Below are positions 17,839 to 26,803 of a stretch of 64,000 nt of DNA, one piece after another. The translations under genes were made by a program, and so were the position numbers. The notes under the pieces are model-generated. The model saw only the letters and a list, made by a program, of their open reading frames with translations. It did no database searches and had not been told where the DNA came from. Source of the stretch: Flavobacterium chungbukense (GTDB lineage Bacteria > Bacteroidota > Bacteroidia > Flavobacteriales > Flavobacteriaceae); assembly GCF_020805785.1 (NCBI RefSeq), contig NZ_JAJGZV010000011.1, positions 79,152 to 143,151 on the forward strand. Reading direction: 5' to 3'. How positions within the stretch are numbered: the first letter of the stretch is position 1; each line of letters opens with the position of its first letter.

Positions 17839-18123
17839 TTAATTCCAAAGAATCTTACTGTTTATCGCAATAAGACCTTTTATGGTAATTAAACTTTGAT
17901 CAGTATATGAATTAAGAAAAATGTAACCTTCAGAGTTCATCGAGACTAAGGCTTCCATCAGTTTTGCCTGATTTTCCCTTCCAGCAGCACTATTATCAGT
18001 AAATTTTGAAACATTAGGCACTGATGTTACAAGCTTTGTTAACTCTTCGAAAGTGCAGCCCATGCTATATTTTTCAGCTAGTATCCTAAGGATTTTTACA
18101 AAAAAAACAGAAGATGGTTCCAT
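17839..18123 (-). CDS. Small hypothetical protein, possibly winged-helix
   Basis: A 94-residue protein. The C-terminal half, with a helix (AKLMEALVSMNSEGYI) followed by a strand-turn-strand (FLNSYTDQSLITIKGLIAI), has the look of the last helix and wing of a small winged-helix domain, but I cannot match it to a named family. It has no signal peptide. It lies between the bidirectional HxlR terminator and the thioesterase-like gene, on the same strand as the latter and 74 bp after it. Treat the function as unknown. Confidence 0.5.
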   Translation of the reverse strand: MEPSSVFFVKILRILAEKYSMGCTFEELTKLVTSVPNVSKFTDNSAAGRENQAKLMEALVSMNSEGYIFLNSYTDQSLITIKGLIAINSKILWN

Positions 18124-18197
18124 ATATAATCGCTTTAATGTTATATACGAAAATTGATTCTTTTTAGATTATTCTTATTACTCCCGTTAAGTTGAAT

Positions 18198-18593
18198 TTA
18201 TACTTTTGGATAAAAATGTCTAAGAATTTGATTTGGTGTTTTAATGACTTCTTTACCGATTGCGTCAAACCATTTTACTTCTTTTGTTACTTCAGCGCAG
18301 CATTCGTTTTTTGTGTTAAAAAAGCAGCTTTTAATATTAATTTTATCTTCTATATAACAATGCTTCATTTCAACTAAAAAATGTTCTGTAAACATTAGGT
18401 CTTTATGGATGGTTAATTCATGATTTCCTTCCTGTAAACCTAAATGCATATCATTAAGTTTTTCTTTGGAAAACCCGTTGTAAAACAAAAAATGGTATAA
18501 CAATCTGACCGTATATGAGATATATGCGGAATCTTCCATAACCATATAATCATTTACATCTTCTCCGGTAACAACATAATTTTTACAGATCAT
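18198..18593 (-). CDS. Thioesterase-like (hotdog-fold) protein
   Basis: About 131 residues if the ATG at 18593 is used (MICKNYVVTGEDVNDYMVM). A longer frame from 18656 exists, but its first 21 residues look like untranslated leader. The pattern, with SAYISYTVRLLYHFLFYNGF as a long central helix and later strands (MFTEHFLVEMKHCYIEDKINIKSC), fits a YbgC/FadM-like acyl-CoA thioesterase hotdog fold. No catalytic Asp/His can be named with safety. It stands alone between the small 17839 gene and the YceI operon. Confidence 0.6.
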   Translation of the reverse strand: MICKNYVVTGEDVNDYMVMEDSAYISYTVRLLYHFLFYNGFSKEKLNDMHLGLQEGNHELTIHKDLMFTEHFLVEMKHCYIEDKINIKSCFFNTKNECCAEVTKEVKWFDAIGKEVIKTPNQILRHFYPKV

Positions 18594-18708
18594 TTTAATG
18601 TGATTTAAGGTTAAAAAAAGAGACCGGCGTAATAAGTTTACCGGCCTCCAGAACATTAGTCATGTTTAATACTCTTGCAAATCTGAATGGATCCTATTCT
18701 TAAAAGGA

Positions 18709-19263
18709 TTATTTAACTAATAAGAAACTGTAATTAATCTTTATTTTGTCAGCAATTTTCTTTCTGACAAGACTTGGTATCTCAATATCAAAATCTTCAG
18801 GTTTTGCTTCAAATGTGCCAATAGCATTAACTCCATTTGGAGCTTTGGAAATTTTTACAATCACAGAGACTGGTTTTGTTTTTCCGTGAATAGTAAGATC
18901 TCCTTTGAATGTGAAATTTTTAGGAGAACTTGTAATTTTTGAACTATCAAAATCTTCAATTTTACCTTTGAAAGTTGCTTTCGGAAATTTTTCAGATTCC
19001 ATATAATTTTCATTAAAATGCTCTTCCATCAGCGCTACTTTAAATCGAAAGCCTTTTATAAGCGCCAAACTGGCAAAATCTCCTGTAGTCTGATCCAGAA
19101 CAGCAGAAACTGATTTGCTTTCTGCAGCGACTTCTTCGTAAGAAGGCATAGAAGCCTGAAATTTTATATTCCCTGTTTTTGTAATCAGTTTTTGTGCAAA
19201 GCCTTCATTATTTGCAATTATAATAAGCAGGAACGCAAAGAAATTAATAAATGATTTTTTCAT
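18709..19263 (-). CDS. YceI family periplasmic protein
   Basis: About 184 residues from the ATG at 19263 (MKKSFINFFAFLL); the longer frame to 19299 would overlap the cytochrome gene. A signal peptide (1-23) is followed by the YceI lipocalin-like beta-barrel: ITKTGNIKFQASM, FPKATFKGKIEDF, NFTFKGDLTIHGKTKPV. The GDLTIHG.TKPV stretch is a family hallmark. YceI proteins bind isoprenoid or other lipids in the periplasm; some accompany cytochromes. It is the last gene of a four-gene operon of exported proteins, overlapping nothing and 5 bp from the cytochrome stop. Confidence 0.9.
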   Translation of the reverse strand: MKKSFINFFAFLLIIIANNEGFAQKLITKTGNIKFQASMPSYEEVAAESKSVSAVLDQTTGDFASLALIKGFRFKVALMEEHFNENYMESEKFPKATFKGKIEDFDSSKITSSPKNFTFKGDLTIHGKTKPVSVIVKISKAPNGVNAIGTFEAKPEDFDIEIPSLVRKKIADKIKINYSFLLVK

Positions 19264-19268
19264 AATAA

Positions 19269-19658
19269 TTAATTTTCTTTTAAACCATCGGTGTTCCATT
19301 TCACAATTAGATCAATATTAGCCTGAGCCATTCTGCCACCTTGAGGCATAAGTCCCTGTTGGCCGCTTTGAAGCTGTATTCTCCCTAATAAACCAGCACT
19401 TTCTACGGCAGCTTTTACCTGTGCAAAAGTAGTCAGCGGTCTAAAAGAAGCAGATCTTCCACTTGAGTGGCAGCTTACGCAGTTGGCGTCAATAATAGAT
19501 TTCACATCTTTACTGTAGGTAACCGCAGTTGTTGGGTTTGTTGGGTTCGTTGGATTTGTAGGTGTAGTAGGTGGTGTTTCTATATCCTGCATTGTATCAG
19601 AATCGCTGCAGCTTGCCAGTACAGCTAGTAAAATTGTAAGTACGATTGTTTTTTTCAT
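19269..19658 (-). CDS. c-type cytochrome-like lipoprotein
   Basis: A 129-residue lipoprotein: lipobox ASC (Cys17), then a Pro-Thr-Asn repeat linker (PTNPTNPTNP, about residues 33-42) that would hold the haem domain off the membrane. The haem c site is CVSCH (Cys60, Cys63, His64) and a possible axial Met is Met104 in GLMPQGG. It should act as a one-electron carrier in the periplasm. It stands between a DUF5777 barrel protein and YceI, a combination that suggests a shared, still undefined, redox task. Confidence 0.88.
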   Translation of the reverse strand: MKKTIVLTILLAVLASCSDSDTMQDIETPPTTPTNPTNPTNPTTAVTYSKDVKSIIDANCVSCHSSGRSASFRPLTTFAQVKAAVESAGLLGRIQLQSGQQGLMPQGGRMAQANIDLIVKWNTDGLKEN

Positions 19659-19677
19659 GATTTATTGTTTTTAATTG

Positions 19678-20520
19678 TTAGAAAACTCTGTATAGGTTAA
19701 AGCCAAAGAAGAAATCCCCTTTACCCCAGTCGCCAGAAGCATTGGTAAGGTATCCGCTCTCACTCATAGATTGTGAATTGGTAAAGATTAATTGAAAAAC
19801 GTGTCCGCCTGTTTCCACATCAAGACCTACAGACAATGGATTTTTATAAAAGTCAGGCTTGTCAAAATTGTGCATGTATTCTAAATTGACAGATAATCTT
19901 TTTGTGATTTTATAGCGTCCGCCACCTCCAAAAGAAAACTGATTGTCTCTTTCGATATCAGGAGTGTAAAGGTTTTTGTGTATAAAAGATGGTACTAATT
20001 CTAATGAGAATTTTTCACTGATTTTTCTAGATATTAAAACCTGCTGCACGTACGTCATACGATGTTTAAATTCTAAACCCGGATATTGGTCTTTTTCTAA
20101 AAAAGTATTAATATCTGCAACGCTATACCCAACAATGTCCAGCGGAAAATTATCGTTTTGTCGTGCTACTCGATACTTCAATCCGGTTTCATACATTTTG
20201 TTTAAAGTATGTCTCGAAAGGCTGACAGATAACCAATCTGTGACACCATAGATTCCTCCAAGTTTTGTGGTTGCATTGTCAAGTCCAAAAAAACTGTCAA
20301 AGCCATCTTTTACAGTCCCAAAACGATGCGAAACCACAAAATAAAATTCTTTTTTTGCAGGCATTTTTGTGGTCTGTAAGGTTACCAGCTGTAAAGCTTT
20401 AAAAGTAGCTGTAGAATAGCTTTCTTCTGTTTGTGTAGAATCAAGACTCTTCAATAAATCATCCTGAGAATAAGCCATTGTAACTAAAAACAGGCAGAAC
20501 GGAACTAGAATTTTCTTCAT
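19678..20520 (-). CDS. DUF5777 family beta-barrel protein
   Basis: A 280-residue protein with a signal peptide (cleavage near AYS-QDD) and alternating amphipathic strands with a final aromatic (YRVF), as in outer-membrane beta-barrels. FVVSHRFGTVKDGFDSFFGLDNATTKLGGIYG is the recognisable opening of DUF5777. Function is unknown; homologues often sit with haem-binding and YceI proteins, as here. Co-transcription with the cytochrome gene 19 bp downstream is likely. Confidence 0.82.
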   Translation of the reverse strand: MKKILVPFCLFLVTMAYSQDDLLKSLDSTQTEESYSTATFKALQLVTLQTTKMPAKKEFYFVVSHRFGTVKDGFDSFFGLDNATTKLGGIYGVTDWLSVSLSRHTLNKMYETGLKYRVARQNDNFPLDIVGYSVADINTFLEKDQYPGLEFKHRMTYVQQVLISRKISEKFSLELVPSFIHKNLYTPDIERDNQFSFGGGGRYKITKRLSVNLEYMHNFDKPDFYKNPLSVGLDVETGGHVFQLIFTNSQSMSESGYLTNASGDWGKGDFFFGFNLYRVF

Positions 20521-20543
20521 AAATTAATTGTTATTTGTTTGGT

Positions 20544-20936
20544 TTATTTAACAGTGCATTGGTCTATTTTGACTTCCATAAATAGTTCGTCATAACCAAT
20601 GCATTTGCCTTTAATCGTTATTTTATTGTTGATCATTTTGTTTTTTAATTCTTCTTTAAAAAGACAGAAAACAGTATTTTCAAGTATAATTACAGAGTCG
20701 GTTTCTTTGGTTGCTTTACCCGTTATTTCAATAGTTTTGTTGAGGTATAGTGAATCTGCTTTTTTAGGATCTGCGTTGTAATCTTCAAGTAGTTTTTTTG
20801 CAGTTAAACTAAAATCCGGAGCTTCTGATTCTATGTTACGGGCTTCTTTAAAGATGATTCCGTAATAAAAGTAGACGCCAGCTGAAAGCATTATTAGTAA
20901 TACCGCGGTTAGAATTGCTGTTTTTTTTCTTTTCAT
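20544..20936 (-). CDS. OB-fold (tRNA_anti-like) membrane-anchored protein
   Basis: A 130-residue protein with one N-terminal transmembrane anchor (about residues 8-28) and a C-terminal OB-fold-like domain (LNKTIEITGKATKETDSVIIL...KITIKGKCIGYDELFMEVKIDQC). This matches the tRNA_anti-like group, which despite the name is not expected to bind tRNA when exported. It is the first gene of the operon with DUF5777, cytochrome c and YceI, and its periplasmic domain may help in assembly or ligand binding there. Function is not known. Confidence 0.75.
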   Translation of the reverse strand: MKRKKTAILTAVLLIMLSAGVYFYYGIIFKEARNIESEAPDFSLTAKKLLEDYNADPKKADSLYLNKTIEITGKATKETDSVIILENTVFCLFKEELKNKMINNKITIKGKCIGYDELFMEVKIDQCTVK

Positions 20937-21065
20937 ATTTGGTTTGTATTGGTGATAAATAATAATCAGTCAGCGTTTTTTTATCTGATGGCTTTCATCA
21001 CGTTTTTTTTTATGCTAAATGCCAAAATCCCGTAATGATTTGATAATAGGTTTAAGTGCTGAATT

Positions 21066-21175
21066 TTAATCAGTTAATTGATATTCGGTTTTGGTAAGGC
21101 TTTTATTATCTATTTTCTTTTCAACAAATCCGTTTAGTTTCATTTCTTTCAACTGCTGAATTTTCTGGTTTATTC
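21066..21175 (-). pseudogene. Relic of an HxlR/winged-helix regulator
   Basis: The minus strand encodes INQKIQQLKEMKLNGFVEKK, then IDNKSLTKTEYQLTD and a stop. It aligns with the recognition helix and wing of HxlR proteins (L..LKELE.NGLI.RK......K.EYSLT). No start or N-terminal helices remain, so it is a fragment. The other parts of 20937-21316 show no gene; the TAGGGTAA-type motif at 21235-21242 is noted separately. Confidence 0.5.
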
Positions 21176-21316
21176 ATACTTAAAAATGTCTCAAATCAAA
21201 TGATGATTCTATAGTGAAACAGCCTTAGTACAGATTACCCTACCAAAGAATTGTAATTTCTTGAAAAAAAATAAAAATGTAGAAGGAGAGCTTTAAAAAC
21301 TCTTTTAGAAACGATA

Positions 21317-23851
21317 TTAAAATGAAACTCTAAAACTCAGATTTGGAGTTCTTTGCAGTGAAAAAGTATCCACTTCTTCTATAGAATTGGTTAAAGAATT
21401 AATTCTATAATATTCGCTGATTTCATTTCTCCTGTTTAGGATATTTAAGATTGAGATTCCTATTTTGTATTGAATTCCGCTTTCGGTTTCCCATTTGTAA
21501 GTTGAAGAAAGATTAACCTGAGAAAACATATTCAGATTACTGTCGTTTGGTTTGTTGTAAACCAAAACAGGATTAGAAAGATCAATTTGAGATAAATTTG
21601 GAGATGTTTTTGGCCTTCCGGAAGTCCATTTTGTTCCTAAAGCAATCTTGAAATTGTTTTTCTCATAAATTGCCGCCCATGACAACGTGTGTGTTAGCTC
21701 AAAGTTGTTGGGAAATCGAGGATATTCATAATTAGTAAAATGATAATTGTTTTCGTTGTATGTATAACTTAACCACGTAAGAAAGTGGTTTATTTTTTTC
21801 TGAACTAGCATTTCTGTTCCCCAGATTTCATAATCTCCTGTAGTTCTGACAAATTCCAACTGATTCTGAAAACCTTGGCTAGAGGTTGTTATTCCTGTTA
21901 CTTTTTTGTAAAAGTTTTCGATGTCCAAAAGCCAGTTGTTCTTTTGATAAAACAAATTAAAAGATAGCTGTCTGCTTCTTTGAATAGGAATTGTGCCGTT
22001 ATTCGAGATAATCCAGCGTCTTTTTTCGATGCCAAAATAATCTTTCTGAAGATCAATAATCTGCTGGGAATTTTGGCTTTTGAGTTCGCCGAGAAGTTCT
22101 AAAGTTACATTTTTACTAAGTCCGTAATCCAATTGGATTCTAGGTTCTGCAATATATTTTTTGAATTTTTCGATATAATTAAGCCGCATTCCGCCTTTAA
22201 AATATACTCTGGAAATGGTATCATTATATTTACCTTCTACAATTAAAGCATGAGTTCGTAATACGTCTTTTACTTTACGATAAAAATCAGGATTAGTTAC
22301 CTGCTCTAAATTAGTAATACCAATTTCATTATATTGATATCCGTCGCTGAAACTAAATTTGGAGTTTAGAATATGATTATTTTCTAAATTAACGCCATTG
22401 TTGTTTACCGTATTTTCTTGAATAACAGTCTGGTTTTCGTAAATTGACTTTTGATCGGCTAGAAGTTCGTACGAAGAATTGTAAACATTAATTTTGGTCG
22501 TGTTGAATTTATTCCAATTTCTTTTCCATAACAAATTTGCACCGTAGTTCTGCTGGCGTAAAACATTGGTTTGTGATTTGTTTATATTGTATGAAGCAGC
22601 ACTTTTAGTAACTTCCAGATTATCTTTTATCGTTATTAAATCAAGTATGATTTGATCTTTGAGTCCTATTTTTTGCGCGTATTTTACAGTAGCATCATAA
22701 AAACCAAATTTTTTATCACTTTTATAATTAAGATTTTGGTTCTGCGAAAAATCGGTAATGGTAGTATTTTGAAATACTTTATTGAAATATTCTTTATAAG
22801 TGGGAGTCTCTACAAAATCGGTAATCGATTTGCGTGCCGAAATTTCGATATAACTTTTTTTAGAAAGATTATATTTTCCATAAACATCAGCATTAATCAT
22901 GTTGATTCCCGCGCTAAAAGAGTTTTTTTCGGCTTTTTCTGGAGTAGAAGAAATCGCGACTACGCTTGAAACGCTTTCTCCGTAAAAGGCAGAACTTCCG
23001 TTTTTATAGATGGAAATGGTATGTCCCAGATTTGGATTGAAAACTGATATTAAACCAAAAAAATGTCCTGTTTGAAACATTCGTATTCCATTCCACAAAA
23101 ATAAATTCTGATCGTGCGTGCCACCGCGAACGTTGATGCTTGATACACTTTCGTCCAAACTGTTTACACCCGGAATCTGCTGCATGGTCTGCAACGCATC
23201 GGGTTCAATAAGTCCGGGAAGGATACCAAATTTTTTAGGCTTAATTTCAAGAGATCCATCAGTGTTTTTTGAAATACCCGAAGCTAAAATGGCATTGGTT
23301 TTAATTTCGTGCAATTCTGTAATTTCAGGGTCTAACAGGATTTGAATGCAATCTTTAACCTTTGTATTTCCTGCCGTAATTCTTTTTGAAGCAAAACCAA
23401 CGTGACTAATTACAAAAGTATTTTTGTTTTCTTTATTAAACTCAAAATAACCTTCTGAATCAGTAGTAAAGTGATTCTTATTATTTAAACTAATGTTGGC
23501 ATTTTCGAGAGGCTTTTTATCAATAGAAGATAAAACATAGCCACAAATCATTTTTGAAATAGTATCCTTTTTATAGATATTAATGAATTTGTTGCCTATA
23601 TTTTCAAAAGACAAGTGGGTTCTTTTTTCGAGATATTCCAATTTTTGTTCTAACGAAAATGAATTCTTGGGAGGATTTAATTCGAGGCCTTTAATATTAT
23701 CTTCGGTATAATTAAAGCTGACGCCATGTTGTTCTTCAATATCAATTATTATTTTTTTAAAAGGCATAACTTTTCCTTTGTCCTGAGCAAAAATATTCAG
23801 GACAAGAAAAAAGAGAAAAAACAAAAAATGAAATTGTTTGGGGCGCAACAT
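21317..23851 (-). CDS. TonB-dependent outer-membrane receptor with STN domain
   Basis: An 844-residue receptor. After the signal peptide (1-22) comes a secretin/TonB short N-terminal (STN) domain (about 25-95), then a carboxypeptidase-regulatory-like domain (CGYVLSSIDKKPLENANISL, about 100-185), the plug (LQTMQQIPGVNSLDESVSSINVRGG, about 215-330) and a 22-strand barrel ending LSFRVSF. The STN domain passes the substrate signal to the FecR anti-sigma factor encoded just upstream. Its ligand is unknown; no SusD follows, so a siderophore, cofactor or peptide is as likely as a glycan. Confidence 0.88.
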   Translation of the reverse strand: MLRPKQFHFLFFLFFLVLNIFAQDKGKVMPFKKIIIDIEEQHGVSFNYTEDNIKGLELNPPKNSFSLEQKLEYLEKRTHLSFENIGNKFINIYKKDTISKMICGYVLSSIDKKPLENANISLNNKNHFTTDSEGYFEFNKENKNTFVISHVGFASKRITAGNTKVKDCIQILLDPEITELHEIKTNAILASGISKNTDGSLEIKPKKFGILPGLIEPDALQTMQQIPGVNSLDESVSSINVRGGTHDQNLFLWNGIRMFQTGHFFGLISVFNPNLGHTISIYKNGSSAFYGESVSSVVAISSTPEKAEKNSFSAGINMINADVYGKYNLSKKSYIEISARKSITDFVETPTYKEYFNKVFQNTTITDFSQNQNLNYKSDKKFGFYDATVKYAQKIGLKDQIILDLITIKDNLEVTKSAASYNINKSQTNVLRQQNYGANLLWKRNWNKFNTTKINVYNSSYELLADQKSIYENQTVIQENTVNNNGVNLENNHILNSKFSFSDGYQYNEIGITNLEQVTNPDFYRKVKDVLRTHALIVEGKYNDTISRVYFKGGMRLNYIEKFKKYIAEPRIQLDYGLSKNVTLELLGELKSQNSQQIIDLQKDYFGIEKRRWIISNNGTIPIQRSRQLSFNLFYQKNNWLLDIENFYKKVTGITTSSQGFQNQLEFVRTTGDYEIWGTEMLVQKKINHFLTWLSYTYNENNYHFTNYEYPRFPNNFELTHTLSWAAIYEKNNFKIALGTKWTSGRPKTSPNLSQIDLSNPVLVYNKPNDSNLNMFSQVNLSSTYKWETESGIQYKIGISILNILNRRNEISEYYRINSLTNSIEEVDTFSLQRTPNLSFRVSF

Positions 23852-24751
23852 TTATTTTTCGTCAAAAATTATTTTGTTGTTCGAAACTTTTCTAGCTTCT
23901 AAATGATAAGTCGTACTAATAATCTGCAAAGCTGTATTGAGATCTTTTGCCGGTAATTTTCCTGTAAACAGGGAGATGGTATCTTTGGTATTTAAATCGA
24001 TTTTAATATTGTATTGCCTTTCAACTTCATCTAAAATTGTTCGAATGTTTTCTTTATAGAAACAGATTTGGTTATCCATCCATTCTGGCTGTGGTGAATT
24101 TACAGTCATTTTTGCCTGTTTACCATTTTCAAAACGAACACTTTGTCCGTGAGTTAATAAAACTTGAATGTTGTTATAATTTACTTTCACACGGCCTTCA
24201 TAACACACAACATCAAACCTGTTCTTTCTGGCTTTAACGTTAAACTGCGTTCCTAAAACCGTTACTTTTCCAAGATTGGTCTGCACTTCAAATTTTCTGC
24301 CTTTTGCAACTTTAAAATAAGCTTCTCCTTTAAGTTCCAAATGTCTGTTGTTGTCCCAATTCCACTTTTTATAGTGTATTTGAGAACCTGAATTTAAAAC
24401 TACTTCCGAATTATCAGGCAATGAAAAAGCAGTCTTTTTTCCAAAATCGGCAGTTTCTATTTGAGGCACAAAAAGTTTCATCGCAAACGTAATTCCAAGT
24501 GCGATAACAAATATGGCAGCGGCTTTAAATGCCCATTTTTTGTAAAGTGGCACTAGTTTTGGCGCTGTTTTTTTCTGGCTTAAAATAGTAGACAGCATGG
24601 CATTTTCATCCAAATCGCCTGTTTCTAGATGAGCGGTATAGTTTTTTATCTTTTGATATTTTTCAAAATCGGGGCTTGCCTCAAATGCGGCCAATTCATC
24701 CGGAGATAATTCGTCGTTGAGCCATTTTGCCAATAAGCGATCTTTTTTCAT
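23852..24751 (-). CDS. FecR family anti-sigma factor (DUF4974)
   Basis: A 299-residue inner-membrane anti-sigma factor. The cytoplasmic N-terminus (1-70) would bind the ECF sigma factor; one transmembrane helix lies at about 72-92; the periplasmic FecR domain follows (about 105-200: FSLPDNSEVVLNSGSQIHY, LKGEAYFKVAKGRKFEV) and a C-terminal DUF4974 domain (about 215-299) that contacts the receptor STN domain. It directly abuts the receptor gene and follows the sigma gene by 49 bp, the standard order. Confidence 0.92.
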   Translation of the reverse strand: MKKDRLLAKWLNDELSPDELAAFEASPDFEKYQKIKNYTAHLETGDLDENAMLSTILSQKKTAPKLVPLYKKWAFKAAAIFVIALGITFAMKLFVPQIETADFGKKTAFSLPDNSEVVLNSGSQIHYKKWNWDNNRHLELKGEAYFKVAKGRKFEVQTNLGKVTVLGTQFNVKARKNRFDVVCYEGRVKVNYNNIQVLLTHGQSVRFENGKQAKMTVNSPQPEWMDNQICFYKENIRTILDEVERQYNIKIDLNTKDTISLFTGKLPAKDLNTALQIISTTYHLEARKVSNNKIIFDEK

Positions 24752-24800
24752 TTTATCGTATTATTTTATTAAAACAATTAGAATTAAATTTACCCTACTT

Positions 24801-25316
24801 TTATAAATCAATTTCTTTACGTAAGCTTAACAGGGCCAAATGGATGCGTTTTTCTACTGCCTTTACGCTAATATTGAGCTCTAAGGCAATTTCACTGTAT
24901 TTTTTGCCATCAATTCTGTGCATCAAAAAGGCAATGCGCTGTTTTTCGTTTAAGTTTTCGATGGCTTTTAAAAGTTTAGCCTGAAATTGTTTTTCTTCCA
25001 GAAGATATTCGGGACTCTCATTGGTCTTATCCAGACCAGTGAAGTTTTTTTCATATTTCAAAACCACTTTCTGGTGCGCAATCTGGTTGAGACTGCTGTT
25101 ATTTGCGATCGTGTAAAGGTATGATTTTGCTTTTTCTAAAGGTACAGAAGCGCAGTTCTGCCAAAGCTTTACAAATGCTTCTTGGGTTATATCTTCTGCT
25201 TGTTCTGCGTTTCCAAATTTGTAAAAAAGAAAATTCCGAAGTGCTTTTACATGACTTTTGAAGAAAGACGAAAAAATGATTTCATCACAAGTATTAGATT
25301 GGTTTTGATCTGGCAT
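24801..25316 (-). CDS. ECF-type RNA polymerase sigma factor (FecI-like)
   Basis: A 171-residue sigma-70 factor with region 2 (LRNFLFYKFGNAEQAEDITQ, FVKLWQN) and region 4 (LNEKQRIAFLMHRIDGKKYS, EIALELNISVKAVEKRI). It lacks regions 1 and 3, as in ECF factors. It should transcribe the FecR and receptor genes when the receptor is occupied by ligand. The gene is divergent from the lipoprotein at 25515, and TAGGGTAA-like motifs flank it on both sides. Confidence 0.92.
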   Translation of the reverse strand: MPDQNQSNTCDEIIFSSFFKSHVKALRNFLFYKFGNAEQAEDITQEAFVKLWQNCASVPLEKAKSYLYTIANNSSLNQIAHQKVVLKYEKNFTGLDKTNESPEYLLEEKQFQAKLLKAIENLNEKQRIAFLMHRIDGKKYSEIALELNISVKAVEKRIHLALLSLRKEIDL

Positions 25317-25493
25317 TTAGAGTTTCAATTTTTTCAGCGTAAAAGTATTTGTTTTTAATTTAAGTAGGGTAAAAGTAGAGATGATTGTTTTATAGAAGAA
25401 TAAAATGCTATTGGTTTTTGATAATTTAGTATAGATGAAAATTATCAAGCCTTGCTGTTAGGTTATTAAAAAACAGTTTCTTTTAAAATTTAT

Positions 25494-25501
25494 TACCTTT
25501 G
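25494..25501 (+). promoter_or_regulatory. -7 promoter element of the repeat lipoprotein gene
   Basis: TACCTTTG matches TAnnTTTG and ends 13 bases before the ATG at 25515, implying a leader of under ten bases. The -33 zone has TTTC rather than TTTG. Confidence 0.4.
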
Positions 25502-25514
25502 TAAAAACATAAAT

Positions 25515-26540
25515 ATGCTCCTTTTGAAAAAATATTTATCACTTGCAGTTTTCCTATTCTTACTGTTTTCCTGTCAAAGTGAAATAGATGAGCAAAACAA
25601 TAATTCGCAGGGAACCATTACTACTGTTTCCCCACTTACAACTTATTTGCAAAGGGTTGCTATGGTTAGAACTGTACAGGATAATATGATTGACGGATCT
25701 AGTTATTGCACCATAAAACTCCCTTACACCGTTACAGTAAATAATGAGCAGATTGCAGTAAACGCAACTGCCGATTATCAAAAAGTTTTGAATAATATCA
25801 ACGCAAGCAATTATGATGATGATATTGTAAAAATAGATTTTCCTGTAACGATGGTATATTATAATTACATCGAAAAACTGATTCCAAATCAGGCAGATTT
25901 TGATTCTTTAATAGACTACTGGAATCTCTATCCAGATCTTTTATCCAAAATCAACGGTCTGAATATCAATTATCCCATCACAATTAATAGCTATAACATC
26001 ATTAATCAAGCAGCGAGTTCTCAATTGATAGTAAGCGATCAGGCCTTTTTTAATTTTATTAATAATTTAAATGAAAGCCAGTACATATCTCTAAAATATC
26101 CTATCACAATTGCAGATTACAATAATCAGACAAAAACGATTTCAAATAATCAGGATTTCGAAAACGCTATTAAATATGCCATAGATTATTGCCCAGAAAA
26201 TAATCTTGTGACACTAGATTTTGCTGCAATTATTACAAAAGGTACTTGGGAAATACCCTATTTTTACGATGGTACTGTAAAGACTTCAAATTACAGCGAC
26301 TACACATTTGTATTTAAAACCGATCAATCTGTAGTTGCCACCAAAAGTGGAGTTTCAGAAATGGGACAGTGGGAAAGTTCTGTTCAAAATGGTGTCAGAG
26401 AAGTTAAAGTAATTTTCAATACAGGAGTGCTTTCTAAATTGAATTTTAACTGGAAGCTGTTTGAATTTAATAGTTCTCAGATACGATTGCGAGATGCAGC
26501 TACAACAACAAATTATCTTTACTTTCAGAAAAAATACTAA
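25515..26540 (+). CDS. Lipoprotein with four internal repeats and a lipocalin-like end
   Basis: A 341-residue lipoprotein (lipobox FSC, Cys20). Residues 65-225 hold four repeats of 40-44 residues, each with a beta strand ending in a Pro (LPYTV at 69, FPVTM at 109, YPITI at 153, YPITI at 195), then a turn rich in Asn and a short helix with DF or DY. The last 100 residues (GTWEIPYFYDG...KIRLRD-like...YLYFQKK) have the lipocalin-like pattern common in Bacteroidota lipoproteins. Its job is unknown; an outer-membrane surface or binding role is a guess. It is monocistronic. Confidence 0.72.
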   Translation: MLLLKKYLSLAVFLFLLFSCQSEIDEQNNNSQGTITTVSPLTTYLQRVAMVRTVQDNMIDGSSYCTIKLPYTVTVNNEQIAVNATADYQKVLNNINASNYDDDIVKIDFPVTMVYYNYIEKLIPNQADFDSLIDYWNLYPDLLSKINGLNINYPITINSYNIINQAASSQLIVSDQAFFNFINNLNESQYISLKYPITIADYNNQTKTISNNQDFENAIKYAIDYCPENNLVTLDFAAIITKGTWEIPYFYDGTVKTSNYSDYTFVFKTDQSVVATKSGVSEMGQWESSVQNGVREVKVIFNTGVLSKLNFNWKLFEFNSSQIRLRDAATTTNYLYFQKKY

Positions 26541-26716
26541 CGACTTTTTTCTTTCTTCCCAACCAAATAAGAAGTCCTGTGTATGTTTTGATTGAAAAAA
26601 GTTTTATCCGTTGTTGAATCCACTTTTGTAGGATTTTCAACTTTGCCCGAAGGTTTTTTTGATGTTCCTGCGATTAAATAGATTCCTCTTTCAAACCATT
26701 TTAAAGACCAGTTTAG
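26537..26716 (-). pseudogene. Possible gene relic, unknown family
   Basis: The minus strand has about 59 open codons ending in TAG, reading LNWSLKWFERGIYLIAGTSK and later VDSTTDKTFFNQNIHRTSYL. It has no start codon and is preceded by stops. The composition is protein-like, so it may be the tail of a lost gene. I do not recognise the family. The rest of 26541-26882 holds the repeat at 26804-26849. Confidence 0.3.
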
Positions 26717-26803
26717 TCAGCTCTAAAAAGATTTCCAAAATGTCACAGGCTGTGGGAATCTCTCTGACTTCGCACCCGCAACGATAATTAGCTAGCCGAT
26801 GCG

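Noticed and set aside
19530..19560. Tandem DNA repeat as a mobile or phase-variable element
   Set aside because: It encodes the Pro-Thr-Asn linker of the cytochrome lipoprotein; at three to four units of 9 bases it is an ordinary linker.
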